From positions 1,798,001 to 1,862,000 of the forward strand of contig NZ_JAGIOA010000001.1 of assembly GCF_017876435.1 (NCBI RefSeq): DNA of 64,000 bases, written 5' to 3'. The notes under the pieces are model-generated. The model had not been told where the DNA came from. It ran no database searches and worked only from the letters and a program-made list of their open reading frames with translations. Of the stretch, positions 47,524 through 56,280 are shown piece after piece (within the stretch, counting starts at the first letter, position 1; every line of letters begins with the position of its first letter). The translations under genes were made by a program, and so were the position numbers. Source of the DNA: Microbacterium phyllosphaerae. GTDB taxonomy: Bacteria > Actinomycetota > Actinomycetes > Actinomycetales > Microbacteriaceae.

Positions 47524-48819
47524 GTGAGCGCAGCGGCAGAGCAGCAGGCGACGGCGAAGCTGACGATCGGCGAGACCACTGCGGAGTTCCCGCTCGTGCG
47601 CGGCACGGCAGGGACTGACAGCATCGACTTCTCGACGCTGACCCGCCAGACCGGCTACACGGGCCTCGACTACGGGTTCGTCAACACGGCGTCGACGAAG
47701 TCCGCGATCACGTTCATCGACGGCGACAAGGGCATCCTGCGCTACCGCGGGTACCCGATCGAGCAGCTCGCGGGCTCGACCAGCTACCTCGAGGTCGCGT
47801 GGCTCCTCATCTACGGCGAGCTGCCGTCGGCGGCCGAGCTCGCGGAGTTCGACGAGAAGATCCGTCGGCACACGCTGCTGCACGAAGACCTCAAGCGCTT
47901 CTTCTCGGCTCTGCCGCACACGGCGCACCCGATGTCGGTGCTGTCGTCGGCGGTCGCGGCACTCTCGACCTACTACGAGGGTCAGACCGACCCGCACAAC
48001 CCCGAGCACGTCGAGCTCAACATGATCCGCATGCTCGCCAAGCTTCCGGTCATCGCTGCGTACGCGCACAAGAAGAGCGTGGGCCAGGCCTTCCTCTACC
48101 CCGACAACTCGCTCGGGTTCGTCGAGAACTTCCTCAAGCTCAACTTCGGCGTGCACTCCGAGGAGTACCAGGTCAACCCGGTGATGTCGAAGGCGCTCGA
48201 GCTCCTTCTGATCCTGCACGAGGACCACGAGCAGAACGCCTCGACCTCGACCGTGCGCCTGGTCGGCTCGACCGGTGCGAACCAGTTCGCCTCGATCTCC
48301 GCCGGCATCCAGGCCCTCTCCGGCCCCCTGCACGGCGGTGCGAACGAAGCCGTCCTCACGATGCTGGGCCAGATCCGCGACTCCGGCCAGAGCGTGTCTC
48401 GTTTCGTGGAGCGGGTGAAGAACAAGGAGGAGGGTGTGAAGCTGATGGGCTTCGGGCACCGGGTCTACAAGAACTACGACCCTCGCGCCAAGCTCGTCAA
48501 GGAGGCCGCCGGCGAGGTGCTCGCAGAACTCGGCGTCACCGATCCGCTGCTCGACCTCGCACAGGAGCTCGAGGAACTCGCCCTCGCCGACGACTACTTC
48601 AAGGAGCGTCGTCTGTACCCGAACGTGGACTTCTACACCGGCGTGATCTACAAGGCGATGGGCTTCCCGACGCGCATGTTCACCGTGCTGTTCGCCATCG
48701 GCCGTCTGCCCGGCTGGCTCGCGCAGTGGCGTGAGCTGCAGCTCGACCCGCAGACCAAGATCGGTCGCCCGCAGCAGCTCTACACGGGTTCGCCCGAGCG
48801 CACCTTCCAGACGCGCTGA
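47524..48819 (+). CDS. gltA: citrate synthase
   Basis: 431 residues from the GTG at 47524, which has GAGGAGG upstream; an upstream ATG would add 26 residues but lacks support. It condenses oxaloacetate and acetyl-CoA, the entry step of the TCA cycle. Catalytic residues are the His in A-N-E-A-V-L-T-M-L region (G-P-L-H-G-G-A-N-E-A), the His of G-F-G-H-R-V-Y-K and a following Asp. The length is typical of type II hexameric enzymes. It is 11 bp upstream of an SRPBCC gene. Confidence 0.96.
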   Translation: MSAAAEQQATAKLTIGETTAEFPLVRGTAGTDSIDFSTLTRQTGYTGLDYGFVNTASTKSAITFIDGDKGILRYRGYPIEQLAGSTSYLEVAWLLIYGELPSAAELAEFDEKIRRHTLLHEDLKRFFSALPHTAHPMSVLSSAVAALSTYYEGQTDPHNPEHVELNMIRMLAKLPVIAAYAHKKSVGQAFLYPDNSLGFVENFLKLNFGVHSEEYQVNPVMSKALELLLILHEDHEQNASTSTVRLVGSTGANQFASISAGIQALSGPLHGGANEAVLTMLGQIRDSGQSVSRFVERVKNKEEGVKLMGFGHRVYKNYDPRAKLVKEAAGEVLAELGVTDPLLDLAQELEELALADDYFKERRLYPNVDFYTGVIYKAMGFPTRMFTVLFAIGRLPGWLAQWRELQLDPQTKIGRPQQLYTGSPERTFQTR

Positions 48820-48830
48820 TCCGACGCGCG

Positions 48831-49310
48831 ATGCCCGTCGTCAGCGCAGAGGCCGTCGTTCCGGTCGACCCGGCGACGGCCTTCGCGGTGTCGCAGACGA
48901 CGGGAGCGGTGCGCAGGCGCTGGGACCCCTTCATCAGCGAGCAGCATTTTCTCGACGGCGCGGAGGCGGCGGCCAAGGACGTGCGGACGTTCACTCGGCA
49001 GCGATTCGGCTTCTCGATGGTGAGCAGATACGTGTCCTACGCCCCGCCGCGCAACGTCGGCATGGTCATGGAGACCGGGCCGTGGTTCTTCACCAAGCTC
49101 GGCGGCGGCTGGCGCTTCACCGAGGTGCCGGACGGCACGCTCGCCGTGTGGAAGTACAACTTCTCGTGCCGCCCCACGTGGATCGCTCCGATCGCCGAAT
49201 GGATCGGCGTCCGCGTTCTCGGCTTCGAGATCAGACGCCGCCTGGCGGGATTCGTACGCGGTTGCTCAGACCCTCAGGTACTCGAGGAAGTACGGCGTAC
49301 CGCGCACTGA
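48831..49310 (+). CDS. SRPBCC-family protein
   Basis: 159 residues with the START/SRPBCC fold: an N-terminal strand (A-E-A-V-V-P-V-D-P-A-T-A-F-A-V), a substrate cavity formed by the W-R-F-T-E-V sheet and a long C-terminal helix (F-E-I-R-R-R-L-A-G-F-V). Members bind hydrophobic ligands or act as cyclases or aromatases. It probably shares the gltA transcript. No catalytic motif can be pointed to, so the role is unknown. Confidence 0.8.
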   Translation: MPVVSAEAVVPVDPATAFAVSQTTGAVRRRWDPFISEQHFLDGAEAAAKDVRTFTRQRFGFSMVSRYVSYAPPRNVGMVMETGPWFFTKLGGGWRFTEVPDGTLAVWKYNFSCRPTWIAPIAEWIGVRVLGFEIRRRLAGFVRGCSDPQVLEEVRRTAH

Positions 49311-49331
49311 GGCTGGGCTGAAAAACGACGA

Positions 49332-49367
49332 ACGGGTGCGTCGATGCCTGAGCATCGACGCACCCGT
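49332..49367 (-). terminator. terminator between convergent genes, mainly for the helicase
   Basis: A perfect 16-bp stem (49332-49347 with 49352-49367, loop CTGA) lies between the SRPBCC gene and the DEAD-box gene. On the minus strand it is followed by CGTCGTTTTT, so it should end helicase mRNA; it may also act on the plus strand. Confidence 0.8.
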
Positions 49368-49382
49368 CGTGTCGTGTGTGGG

Positions 49383-50780
49383 TCAGCGGCCCTGTGAACC
49401 GCGACCGCGGCCGCCCTGGCCACCCGAGCGGGACTGGCCGCCCTGACGGGATCCGGCCTGCGCACCCTGTCCCTGGCCGCCCTGACCGGAGCGGGGGCGG
49501 CGGCTGCGACGCGACGGCGGGTTCGCTGCGGAGTTCCGCTCGCCACCGGCCGGACGCTGCTTCGGGGCCTGACGCTGCTGCTGCTGCTGAACCGGCGCCG
49601 GGCGCACGTGCGGGGCGCGCTCGGGCACGAGCTCGGTGACGGCATCCGACGTGACCGGCTCGAGAGCGGCCGAGATGGCCGCCTTGCGGAGGAGGTCCTT
49701 CACGTCGCGACGCTGCTCGGGCAGGACGACCGTGACGACCGTTCCTGCTGCGCCGGCGCGAGCCGTGCGGCCGGAGCGGTGCAGGTACGCCTTGTGCTCC
49801 ATGGGCGGGTCGACGTGGACGACGAGGTCGACGTTGTCGACGTGCACGCCACGGGCGGCGACGTCGGTCGCGACGAGAACGCGCACTCCGCCGTCCGCAG
49901 GATCGGACGAGAAGGCACCGAGGTTGCGCTCGCGGGCGTTCTGCGACAGGTTGCCGTGCAGATCGACAGCCGGGATACCGGCGGCGGTGAGCTGCTTCGC
50001 GAGCTTCTTGGCCTGGTGCTTCGTGCGCGTGAAGAGGATGCGGCGACCGGTGCCCGAAGCGAGGTCGCGCACGAGCGTGGTCTTGTTGTCGGTCGAGTCG
50101 ACCACGAGCACGCGGTGCGTCATCTCGCCGACCGGAACGCTCTCTTCGTCGACCTCGTGGCTCACGGCGTTCGAGAGGAAGCGGCGGGCGAGAGTGTCGA
50201 TGCCGCGGTCGAGGGTCGCGCTGAACAGCAGGCGCTGGCCGCCGGCAGGAGTCGCGGTGAGGATGCGGGTGACGCCGGGCAGGAAGCCGAGGTCGGCCAT
50301 GTGGTCGGCCTCGTCGAGCACGGTGACCTCGACGGCGTCGAGCTGCACGACCCGCTGCTTCATGAGGTCTTCGAGGCGGCCGGGGCACGCCACGACGATG
50401 TCGACGCCGTTGCGCATCGCCTGCTCCTGCGGGCGCTGGCTGACACCGCCGAAGACGGTGGTGACGCGCAGACCCTTGGCCTCGGCGAGCGGCGCGATGG
50501 TCGCGGCGATCTGAGTGGCGAGCTCACGGGTCGGTGCGAGCACCAGACCGCGAGGGTGGTTCGGGCGGCTCTTGCGCGACGAGGCCGCGAGGCGCGAGAC
50601 GAGGGGAAGCGCGAACGCGATCGTCTTGCCGCTGCCGGTGCGTCCGCGGCCGAGGAGGTCGCGGCCGGCGAGGGAGTCGGGGAGGGTGTCGCGCTGAATC
50701 GCGAACGCCTCCGTCTTGCCGTCCTTCGAGAGGACGGCGGCGAGGTCGGCGGGCACGCCGAGATCGAGGAAGGAAGTCAT
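49383..50780 (-). CDS. DEAD-box RNA helicase
   Basis: 465 residues from the ATG at 50780, with TCGGAGA upstream. Motif I G-R-T-G-S-G-K-T is at 46-53; P-T-R-E-L-A, V-L-D-E-A-D and S-A-T follow, then the C-terminal helicase domain with H-R-S-G-R-T-A-R-A-G. The last about 90 residues are a disordered tail with a Gln run (V-Q-Q-Q-Q-Q-R-Q) and Arg/Gly/Ser/Gln repeats, typical of RNA-binding helicases of the RhlE/CsdA type. It remodels RNA, often at low temperature. The 228 bp upstream has no gene; no clear promoter was seen. Confidence 0.94.
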   Translation of the reverse strand: MTSFLDLGVPADLAAVLSKDGKTEAFAIQRDTLPDSLAGRDLLGRGRTGSGKTIAFALPLVSRLAASSRKSRPNHPRGLVLAPTRELATQIAATIAPLAEAKGLRVTTVFGGVSQRPQEQAMRNGVDIVVACPGRLEDLMKQRVVQLDAVEVTVLDEADHMADLGFLPGVTRILTATPAGGQRLLFSATLDRGIDTLARRFLSNAVSHEVDEESVPVGEMTHRVLVVDSTDNKTTLVRDLASGTGRRILFTRTKHQAKKLAKQLTAAGIPAVDLHGNLSQNARERNLGAFSSDPADGGVRVLVATDVAARGVHVDNVDLVVHVDPPMEHKAYLHRSGRTARAGAAGTVVTVVLPEQRRDVKDLLRKAAISAALEPVTSDAVTELVPERAPHVRPAPVQQQQQRQAPKQRPAGGERNSAANPPSRRSRRPRSGQGGQGQGAQAGSRQGGQSRSGGQGGRGRGSQGR

Positions 50781-51008
50781 GAAGTATCTCCGAGAATGCA
50801 CGCACGAACCATCGGGCCGGGTGCGGGAAGGTGGGCGACGGCGCGGGATCGCGCATCGTTTCGCCGTTCGAAATGGCCAGAACCAGGCAAGTGGCGCGGG
50901 AGCGTGTCGACGACGCAGACGTCTCGCATCGCGAGGAGCGTCGATCCGACACTATCACGCGTCAGGAGGAGAAGCCTGGGACGTCGCCCGCCCGAGCGAG
51001 TCGCGCGG

Positions 51009-51962
51009 TCAGGCGTGCAGCGCTTCGTTGAGGGTCACGCCGACGCCGGCGCGACGGACAGCCTCGACCGCTCCGCTGAGCGAGTTGCGGCGGAACAGCA
51101 GCCCGTCCTGTCCCGAGAGCTCGGCGGCCTTCACTGTCTTCTTGCCGCCCTCGGCCGTGGTGGGGCCGTCGACGAGGACGACCTTGGTGCCTGCCGTGAC
51201 GTAGAGACCGGCCTCGACCACGCAGTCGTCACCGAGCGAGATGCCGATGCCGGCGTTCGCTCCGAGCAGCGTGCGCGAACCGATCGACACACGGTGTGCG
51301 CCGCCTCCCGACAGAGTGCCCATGATCGACGAGCCCCCGCCGATGTCGCTGCCGTCGCCCACGACGACGCCCTGGGAGATGCGGCCTTCGACCATCGACG
51401 AGCCGAGCGTACCGGCGTTGAAGTTCACGAAGCCCTCGTGCATGACGGTCGTGCCGGGGGAGAGGTGCGCACCGAGTCGGACGCGTGAGGCGTCGGCGAT
51501 GCGGACACCTGCCGGCTGCACGTAGTCGCTGAGTCGGGGGAACTTGTCGAGTCCCTGCACCTGGATGCCGGCGCGCTGCAGCTGCGGACGCAGCCGGGCC
51601 GCGTCATCGGGATGAACAGGGCCGGCGTTCGTCCAGGCCACGTTCGGCAGGTGCGAGAAGATGCCGTCGAGGTTGAGCTCGTTCGGACGCACCACCAGGT
51701 GCGACAGAGCGTGCAGACGCAGGTAGGCGTCGACGGTCGATGCCGGTGCGGCATCCAGGTCGATCTGCAGTCGGACCGTCTCGACGGTGACGTTGCGGCG
51801 CTCGTCGGGTCCGGCCAGAGCCTCGAGGCTGACGAGCGCGGCAGCGGCGTCTCCGGCCGACGGTGCGTCGGTGAGCACTTCGGGGAACCAGGCGTCCAGC
51901 ACGGTGCCGTCGCCGGCGATCGTCGAAAGTCCGGTACCCCACACGGTGCGCGCCTCAGTCAT
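51009..51962 (-). CDS. dapD: tetrahydrodipicolinate N-succinyltransferase
   Basis: 317 residues. It succinylates tetrahydrodipicolinate in lysine/diaminopimelate synthesis. The central left-handed beta-helix shows hexapeptide repeats (e.g. [21 protein letters not shown] split over several turns), and [12 protein letters not shown] is the family active-site segment. It is the long actinobacterial type. TAGCGT (plus 51969-51974) lies 6 bp before the ATG, so the mRNA is leaderless. It is divergent from dapE. Confidence 0.95.
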   Translation of the reverse strand: MTEARTVWGTGLSTIAGDGTVLDAWFPEVLTDAPSAGDAAAALVSLEALAGPDERRNVTVETVRLQIDLDAAPASTVDAYLRLHALSHLVVRPNELNLDGIFSHLPNVAWTNAGPVHPDDAARLRPQLQRAGIQVQGLDKFPRLSDYVQPAGVRIADASRVRLGAHLSPGTTVMHEGFVNFNAGTLGSSMVEGRISQGVVVGDGSDIGGGSSIMGTLSGGGAHRVSIGSRTLLGANAGIGISLGDDCVVEAGLYVTAGTKVVLVDGPTTAEGGKKTVKAAELSGQDGLLFRRNSLSGAVEAVRRAGVGVTLNEALHA

Positions 51963-51968
51963 GACTCC

Positions 51969-52021
51969 ACGCTATCGCGACGAGATGTGCGCGATCGCAC
52001 AGATGTCGGGGTAAGTAGGCT
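51969..52021. promoter_or_regulatory. shared dapD/dapE divergent promoter with palindrome
   Basis: The minus-strand -10 TAGCGT (51969-51974) serves dapD and the plus-strand -10 TAGGCT (52016-52021) serves dapE. The 16-bp near-palindrome TGTGCGCGATCGCACA (6-bp arms, 51986-52001) covers both expected -35 positions (about 51992-51998). One bound protein could block both genes. Confidence 0.55.
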
Positions 52022-52028
52022 GGGGGGC

Positions 52029-53102
52029 ATGGTGCTCGATCTGACAGCGTCCTCCGTCGACCTGACCCGCGCGATCTGCGACATCCCGAGTGTCTCGGGT
52101 GACGAGAAGACCCTCGCGGATGCCATCGAGGAGGCGATCTCGGTCTACGACCACCTCGAGGTGCTCCGCCACGGCAACACGATCGTCGCCCGCACGAACC
52201 TGGGTCGCGAGCAACGGGTCGCGATCGCCGGTCACATCGACACCGTGCCGATCAATGACAACGTGCCGACGAAGGACGTCGAGATCGACGGCGTCGCGCA
52301 CCTCTGGGGCCGCGGAACCGTCGACATGAAGAGCGGCACCGCCGTGCAGCTGAAGCTCGCCGCCGAGCTGACCGAGCCCTCGGTCGACATCACCTGGATG
52401 TGGTACGACAACGAGGAGGTCGAGGCGTCGAAGAACGGCCTCGCGCTTCTCGCCGCAGTGCGCCCCGACCTCTTCCGCGCCGACTTCGCGATCCTCGGCG
52501 AGCCGTCGAACGGCGAGGTCGAGGGCGGATGCAACGGCACGATGCGCGCGATCGTCCGCACCACAGGGGTGCGTGCCCACGCCGCACGCGCGTGGATCGG
52601 CGAGAACGCGATCCATCGTGCGGCTCCGATCCTCGCGCGCCTCGCCGAGTACCGCGCCAGGGAGATCCCGGTCGACGGCCTGCTGTATCGCGAGAGCATG
52701 AGCGCGGTGCGCATCACCGGCGGAGTCGCGGGCAATGTGATCCCCGACGCGTGCGAGGTCGAGGTGAACTACCGGTTCGCGCCCAGCAAGTCGGCGGCCG
52801 ATGCCGAGGCCCACATCCGCAACCTCCTCGCCGGATTCGACGTCGAGATCACCGATGCCGCCGAGGGCGCCCGCCCGGGCCTCGACGCCCCCATCGCCCA
52901 GGAGTTCGTGGCAGCCGTCGGCGCCGAACCCCGCCCGAAGTACGGATGGACCGACGTCGCCCGCTTCTCGGCTCTCGGCATCCCCGCCGTCAACTACGGC
53001 CCCGGCGACCCTCACCTCGCGCACCACGACGAGGAGCGGGTGCCGCTCGCGCAAATCGATGCGGTCGAGCGAGGACTCCGCACGTGGCTCAGCTCGCGCT
53101 GA
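52029..53102 (+). CDS. dapE: succinyl-diaminopimelate desuccinylase
   Basis: 357 residues from the ATG at 52029; TAGGCT ends 7 bp upstream. M20-family zinc hydrolase removing succinate from N-succinyl-diaminopimelate. Metal and catalytic residues are visible: A-G-H-I-D-T-V-P, W-G-R-G-T-V-D-M-K, N-E-E-V-E (Glu pair), L-G-E-P-S-N-G and a late H-H-D-E-E-R. With dapC and dapD nearby it completes the succinylase branch. The end overlaps the next gene by 19 bp. Confidence 0.94.
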   Translation: MVLDLTASSVDLTRAICDIPSVSGDEKTLADAIEEAISVYDHLEVLRHGNTIVARTNLGREQRVAIAGHIDTVPINDNVPTKDVEIDGVAHLWGRGTVDMKSGTAVQLKLAAELTEPSVDITWMWYDNEEVEASKNGLALLAAVRPDLFRADFAILGEPSNGEVEGGCNGTMRAIVRTTGVRAHAARAWIGENAIHRAAPILARLAEYRAREIPVDGLLYRESMSAVRITGGVAGNVIPDACEVEVNYRFAPSKSAADAEAHIRNLLAGFDVEITDAAEGARPGLDAPIAQEFVAAVGAEPRPKYGWTDVARFSALGIPAVNYGPGDPHLAHHDEERVPLAQIDAVERGLRTWLSSR

Positions 53103-54301
53103 CCGTCACCCGTCGCTGGGCGAGTGCACCGCTCGCGCTGCGCATCGCGCTCGTGTATCTGACGGCGCGAGTCATCACCACCGTGTTGATGATCGCGGCT
53201 GCTCAGCAGTCGACCTCGCTGTCACGGTTCGGCGCCGAGCCCGGCCTCGCCGACTTCATCGTCGGATGGGACGCCCAGTGGTACTGGCTCGTCGCCGAAG
53301 AGGGGTACCCCGCCGATCTGCCTCTCACCGAGTCGGGTGAGGTCGCCGAGAACGCCTGGGCGTTCATGCCAGTGTTCGCCTTCGCAGCCAAGGCCGTCGG
53401 GTTCCCGTTCGGCTCCTGGGGGATGGGCGCCTTCCTGCTGTCCTTCGTGGCCGGATACTTGGCGTGTCTCGCGCTGCACCGCCTCCTTCGAGACCGCATC
53501 GGTCAGCAGGCGGCGATGTGGGCGGTCGTGTTCTTCGCCGCGGGTCCGATCGCCGCGATGTTCCAGGTCGGGTACGCGGAGACGCTCTTCCTACTCCTGC
53601 TCTTTCTGGCGCTGGATGCCACGGTGCGCCGCCGCTACGCGTGGTTGTATCTGCTGATCCCGGTCATGGCGTTCACGCGGCCCGGCATCCTGGCGTTCGC
53701 GCTCTACCTCGGCCTGCACGGCATTCTCCGATGGTGGCACCGGCGCGAGGACCCGCTGTTCCCGAGAGAGATCGTGCACATCATCGCCCTCGGCGCGCTC
53801 GCCACGGTGGCCGGATTCTCGTGGCAGGTGATCGCGGGAGTGGTCACGGGGGATCCGGGCGCCTACCTCGCGACAGAGCTCGCCTGGCGCAGGAACTGGC
53901 TCGTCGGCGGTGTGGAGGGCTTCATTCCGTTCGAAGGATGGATCCAGGCATCCCAGTTCTGGTTCGGACAGTGGGGGCTTCCCACGTCATGGGGGCCGAT
54001 CGTGCTCGCCCTCCTCGTGGTCGGCGTCGGCGCCGCCCTGATCTACCTGCCGCAGGTGAGGGCGCTCGGTCCGGATCTGCGGCTGTGGAGCGCGAGCTAT
54101 CTGCTCTACCTGCTCGCGGTCTTCTTCCCGCAGTCGAGCACATTCCGGCTGTTGCTGCCCCTGAGTCCCGCCTGGGGAGCGCTCGCGGTGCCGCGTTCGC
54201 GGCTCTGGCGGATGGGCGTCCTGGCGGCCTGCGTGCTGGGCCAGTGGGTCTGGATCTACAACGTCTTCGCGCTCGGGAACACCTTCTGGCAGGTGCCGTG
54301 A
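53084..54301 (+). CDS. polytopic GT-C-type glycosyltransferase, PIG-V-like
   Basis: 405 residues from a GTG at 53084 inside the dapE end. About ten membrane helices. The first outer loop has G-W-D-A-Q-W-Y-W-L-V-A-E-E-G-Y-P, which matches the catalytic-loop Asp region of PIG-V-like mannosyltransferases that use polyprenyl-phosphate sugars. It probably glycosylates an envelope component outside the membrane; donor and acceptor unknown. It is translationally tied to dapE. Confidence 0.8.
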   Translation: MAQLALTVTRRWASAPLALRIALVYLTARVITTVLMIAAAQQSTSLSRFGAEPGLADFIVGWDAQWYWLVAEEGYPADLPLTESGEVAENAWAFMPVFAFAAKAVGFPFGSWGMGAFLLSFVAGYLACLALHRLLRDRIGQQAAMWAVVFFAAGPIAAMFQVGYAETLFLLLLFLALDATVRRRYAWLYLLIPVMAFTRPGILAFALYLGLHGILRWWHRREDPLFPREIVHIIALGALATVAGFSWQVIAGVVTGDPGAYLATELAWRRNWLVGGVEGFIPFEGWIQASQFWFGQWGLPTSWGPIVLALLVVGVGAALIYLPQVRALGPDLRLWSASYLLYLLAVFFPQSSTFRLLLPLSPAWGALAVPRSRLWRMGVLAACVLGQWVWIYNVFALGNTFWQVP

Positions 54302-54397
54302 ATGTTAAGGCTTGATGCATTTCTTCATAGGCGACATCCAGGTTCGGGTAACACCCGATAAACTGATCGCATACCACCGGAGGAAAAGGAGCCCACG

Positions 54398-54571
54398 ATG
54401 GCAGCGATGAAGCCGAGGACCGGAGACGGACCCATGGAGGCCGTGAAAGAAGGGCGACTCATCATCGTGCGCGTCCCGCTCGAAGGAGGCGGCCGTCTGG
54501 TCGTCTCCGTGAACGACGCAGAGGCGAAGGAACTTCACGACGTGCTGGCAGCCGTCGTGGCTCCCGCCTGA
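54398..54571 (+). CDS. DUF3117 small protein
   Basis: 57 residues, M-A-A-M-K-P-R-T-G-D-G-P-M-E-A onward, the highly conserved DUF3117 family found across actinobacteria. A strong GGAGGAAAAGGA region precedes the ATG, and TAAACT near 54356-54361 is a -10 candidate. One compact beta-rich domain; the function is unknown. A terminator follows 32 bp after the stop. Confidence 0.92.
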   Translation: MAAMKPRTGDGPMEAVKEGRLIIVRVPLEGGGRLVVSVNDAEAKELHDVLAAVVAPA

Positions 54572-54602
54572 TCGAACTCGAATTCGCGCACGCGGATTCA
54601 CG

Positions 54603-54637
54603 AAGAGGGCGACGGATCGATGATCCGTCGCCCTCTT
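54603..54637 (+). terminator. terminator after DUF3117 gene
   Basis: Arms 54603-54618 and 54622-54637 pair over 16 bp and are followed by TCTGTC. The hairpin closes the single-gene transcript and may also serve the convergent methyltransferase gene. Confidence 0.85.
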
Positions 54638-54659
54638 TCTGTCGTGGTGGCCCGATCGT

Positions 54660-55295
54660 TCAGGATTCGCCGACGCTGATCAGCTGCAGCAGGCCCTCGC
54701 CGCTCGTCGAGACGGTGGCGAGCACCGCAGACGACTCCTGCGTCTCCTGGATGAGCGAGCGATAGGCCGACGTGACCTCGTCGCGCTGCACGGGGTCGGC
54801 GACCCGGCCCCCTCCGAGGACTCGGGGGACGAGGACCATGCCGCCCGTGCGCACGAGCCGCAGCCCGTGCTCGACGTAGTCGATGACGTTCTCGGGGTCG
54901 GCGTCGACGAGAACGATGTCGTACGACGCCTCGTTCATACGCGGCAGCACGTCGGCGGCGCGTCCGGTGATGAAACGCGCCTTCGTCACCGGGACGCGAG
55001 CATCCGCGAATGCCTGACGAGCGGCGGCCAGATGCTCCGGCTCGTTGTCGATCGAGGTCAGAACGGCCTGCGGCGCTCCGCGCAGCAGCCAGAGCCCCGA
55101 GACGCCCGCTCCTGTGCCGATCTCGACGATCGACCTGGCGCCCGTCGCGGCGGCCAGCACGGCGATCTGCGAGCCGATGGCGGCGCTGATCGGCGAGGCG
55201 CCGAGTTCGACGGCGTGCGCGCGGGCGCGGGCGATCGGCGACGGCTCCACGATGGATTCGCGGATGAAACGTGCATTCGCATCGTTCTCGCTCAT
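54660..55295 (-). CDS. O-methyltransferase, family 3-like
   Basis: 211 residues. Class I SAM-dependent methyltransferase: motif I I-V-E-I-G-T-G-A-G-V-S-G-L-W-L-L near 57-72, then T-S-I-D-N-E-P-E-H and the metal-site L-V-D-A-D-P-E-N. It resembles bacterial catechol/caffeoyl-CoA-type O-methyltransferases. GGGAGAA lies upstream of the ATG. It is divergent from tatB. In many actinobacteria a methyltransferase of this type sits beside sigE or tatB; the substrate is unknown. Confidence 0.9.
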   Translation of the reverse strand: MSENDANARFIRESIVEPSPIARARAHAVELGASPISAAIGSQIAVLAAATGARSIVEIGTGAGVSGLWLLRGAPQAVLTSIDNEPEHLAAARQAFADARVPVTKARFITGRAADVLPRMNEASYDIVLVDADPENVIDYVEHGLRLVRTGGMVLVPRVLGGGRVADPVQRDEVTSAYRSLIQETQESSAVLATVSTSGEGLLQLISVGES

Positions 55296-55384
55296 TGCCT
55301 GGTTCTCCCGACTGAGATATGTGTTCTCCCAGGGTATGCGCTCGGTGCGCGGCGGGAGGGCAGGCGCGGCGGTAGCCTGGACAG

Positions 55385-55771
55385 ATGCAGTTCGGGATCA
55401 CCTTCGAGAAGCTGCTGCTCATAGGTCTGATCGCTGTGCTGCTCATCGGACCGGAGCGGCTGCCGCGCTACGCCGAGAGCGTCGCCAAGCTCGCTCGGCG
55501 TGCCGGGGAGTTCCTGAGGGACACGAAGTCGCGCGTCCGCGACGAGATGGGCCCCGAGATCGACGACGTCGACTGGCGCAAGCTCGACCCTCGCCAGTAT
55601 GACCCTCGCCGGATCATCCGCGATGCTCTCTTCGAGGATGACCCCGCACCGGGGAAGGCTCGTGCAGAGACCGTCGTCGCCGAGCCGGCCGTGAAACCGG
55701 TGCACGCTCCGCGGGTGCGTCCGGAGTTCTCGCACTCGAGTCCTCCGCCGTACGACCCTGAGGCCACCTGA
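55385..55771 (+). CDS. tatB: twin-arginine translocase subunit TatB
   Basis: 128 residues. One N-terminal membrane helix (about 8-21) with the family sequence L-I-G-P-E-R-L-P-R-Y at its end, an amphipathic helix and a long charged, Pro-rich tail, which favours TatB over TatA. It is part of the Tat export machinery. TAGCCT at 55373-55378 lies 6 bp before the ATG, so it is probably leaderless. No tatC is in the window. Confidence 0.88.
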   Translation: MQFGITFEKLLLIGLIAVLLIGPERLPRYAESVAKLARRAGEFLRDTKSRVRDEMGPEIDDVDWRKLDPRQYDPRRIIRDALFEDDPAPGKARAETVVAEPAVKPVHAPRVRPEFSHSSPPPYDPEAT

Positions 55772-55800
55772 CCTCCGGCGCAGACGCGCCGGCCGAGGTC
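55770..55800. terminator. imperfect hairpin between convergent genes
   Basis: GACCTCCGGCGC pairs with GCGCCG...GAGGTC across an AGAC loop with a 3-nt bulge. It lies between the tatB stop and the convergent membrane protein stop. No U-run on either strand. Confidence 0.35.
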
Positions 55801-56272
55801 AACCGATCCGAGCGCGCAACTGCGCGATGTCGGCGTCGGTCAGCAGGCTGCGGGGGATCGCCGTGATCGCCGAGGCTCCGCGCAGCTTCAGCAGGACCGC
55901 ATCCCTGCCTGCGCGCATGCTCTGAAAGGTGCGGTAGTCGATGTCGGACGTGCGCGTCCCCGCGCCGATGTGCAGGGCCGTCTCCCCGAGCCGCACCCAG
56001 ACCACGGTACCGGGCGGCGTGGCCGAGCGCACCGCACGTCGAGCGCCGACGATCGTCATCACCACGGCATAGACCATGAGCGCGATGCTCGCGACGGGCA
56101 GCAGTCCCGACAGTCCCGGGCTGCCGCCGGCCGCGCTCTGGTTCAGGATGCTGAGGGCGAGGGCGGCGGTCAGGGCGACCCACATGATGATCGCTGTGGG
56201 GCGGGTGAGAGCGTAGACGGCGGCATCCCGTGCCATTCCCCGGAGCAGCCTCTCATCGACCGTGAGTGACAT
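55799..56272 (-). CDS. small two-helix membrane protein
   Basis: 157 residues. Two membrane helices (about 25-45 and 55-75) precede a beta-rich C-terminal domain (V-V-W-V-R-L-G-E-T-A-L-H-I-G, then I-D-Y-R-T-F-Q-S-M-R-A-G-R-D-A-V-L-L-K) resembling YcxB-type bacterial PH-like proteins. It starts 9 bp after the mrp stop on the same strand and so may belong to that operon. Function unknown. Confidence 0.65.
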   Translation of the reverse strand: MSLTVDERLLRGMARDAAVYALTRPTAIIMWVALTAALALSILNQSAAGGSPGLSGLLPVASIALMVYAVVMTIVGARRAVRSATPPGTVVWVRLGETALHIGAGTRTSDIDYRTFQSMRAGRDAVLLKLRGASAITAIPRSLLTDADIAQLRARIG

Positions 56273-56280
56273 GAGTGCCC

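Noticed and set aside
49608-51488. Long plus-strand frame opposite the helicase and dapD
   Set aside because: Both opposite genes have clear domains; the plus frame has none and shows shadow composition.
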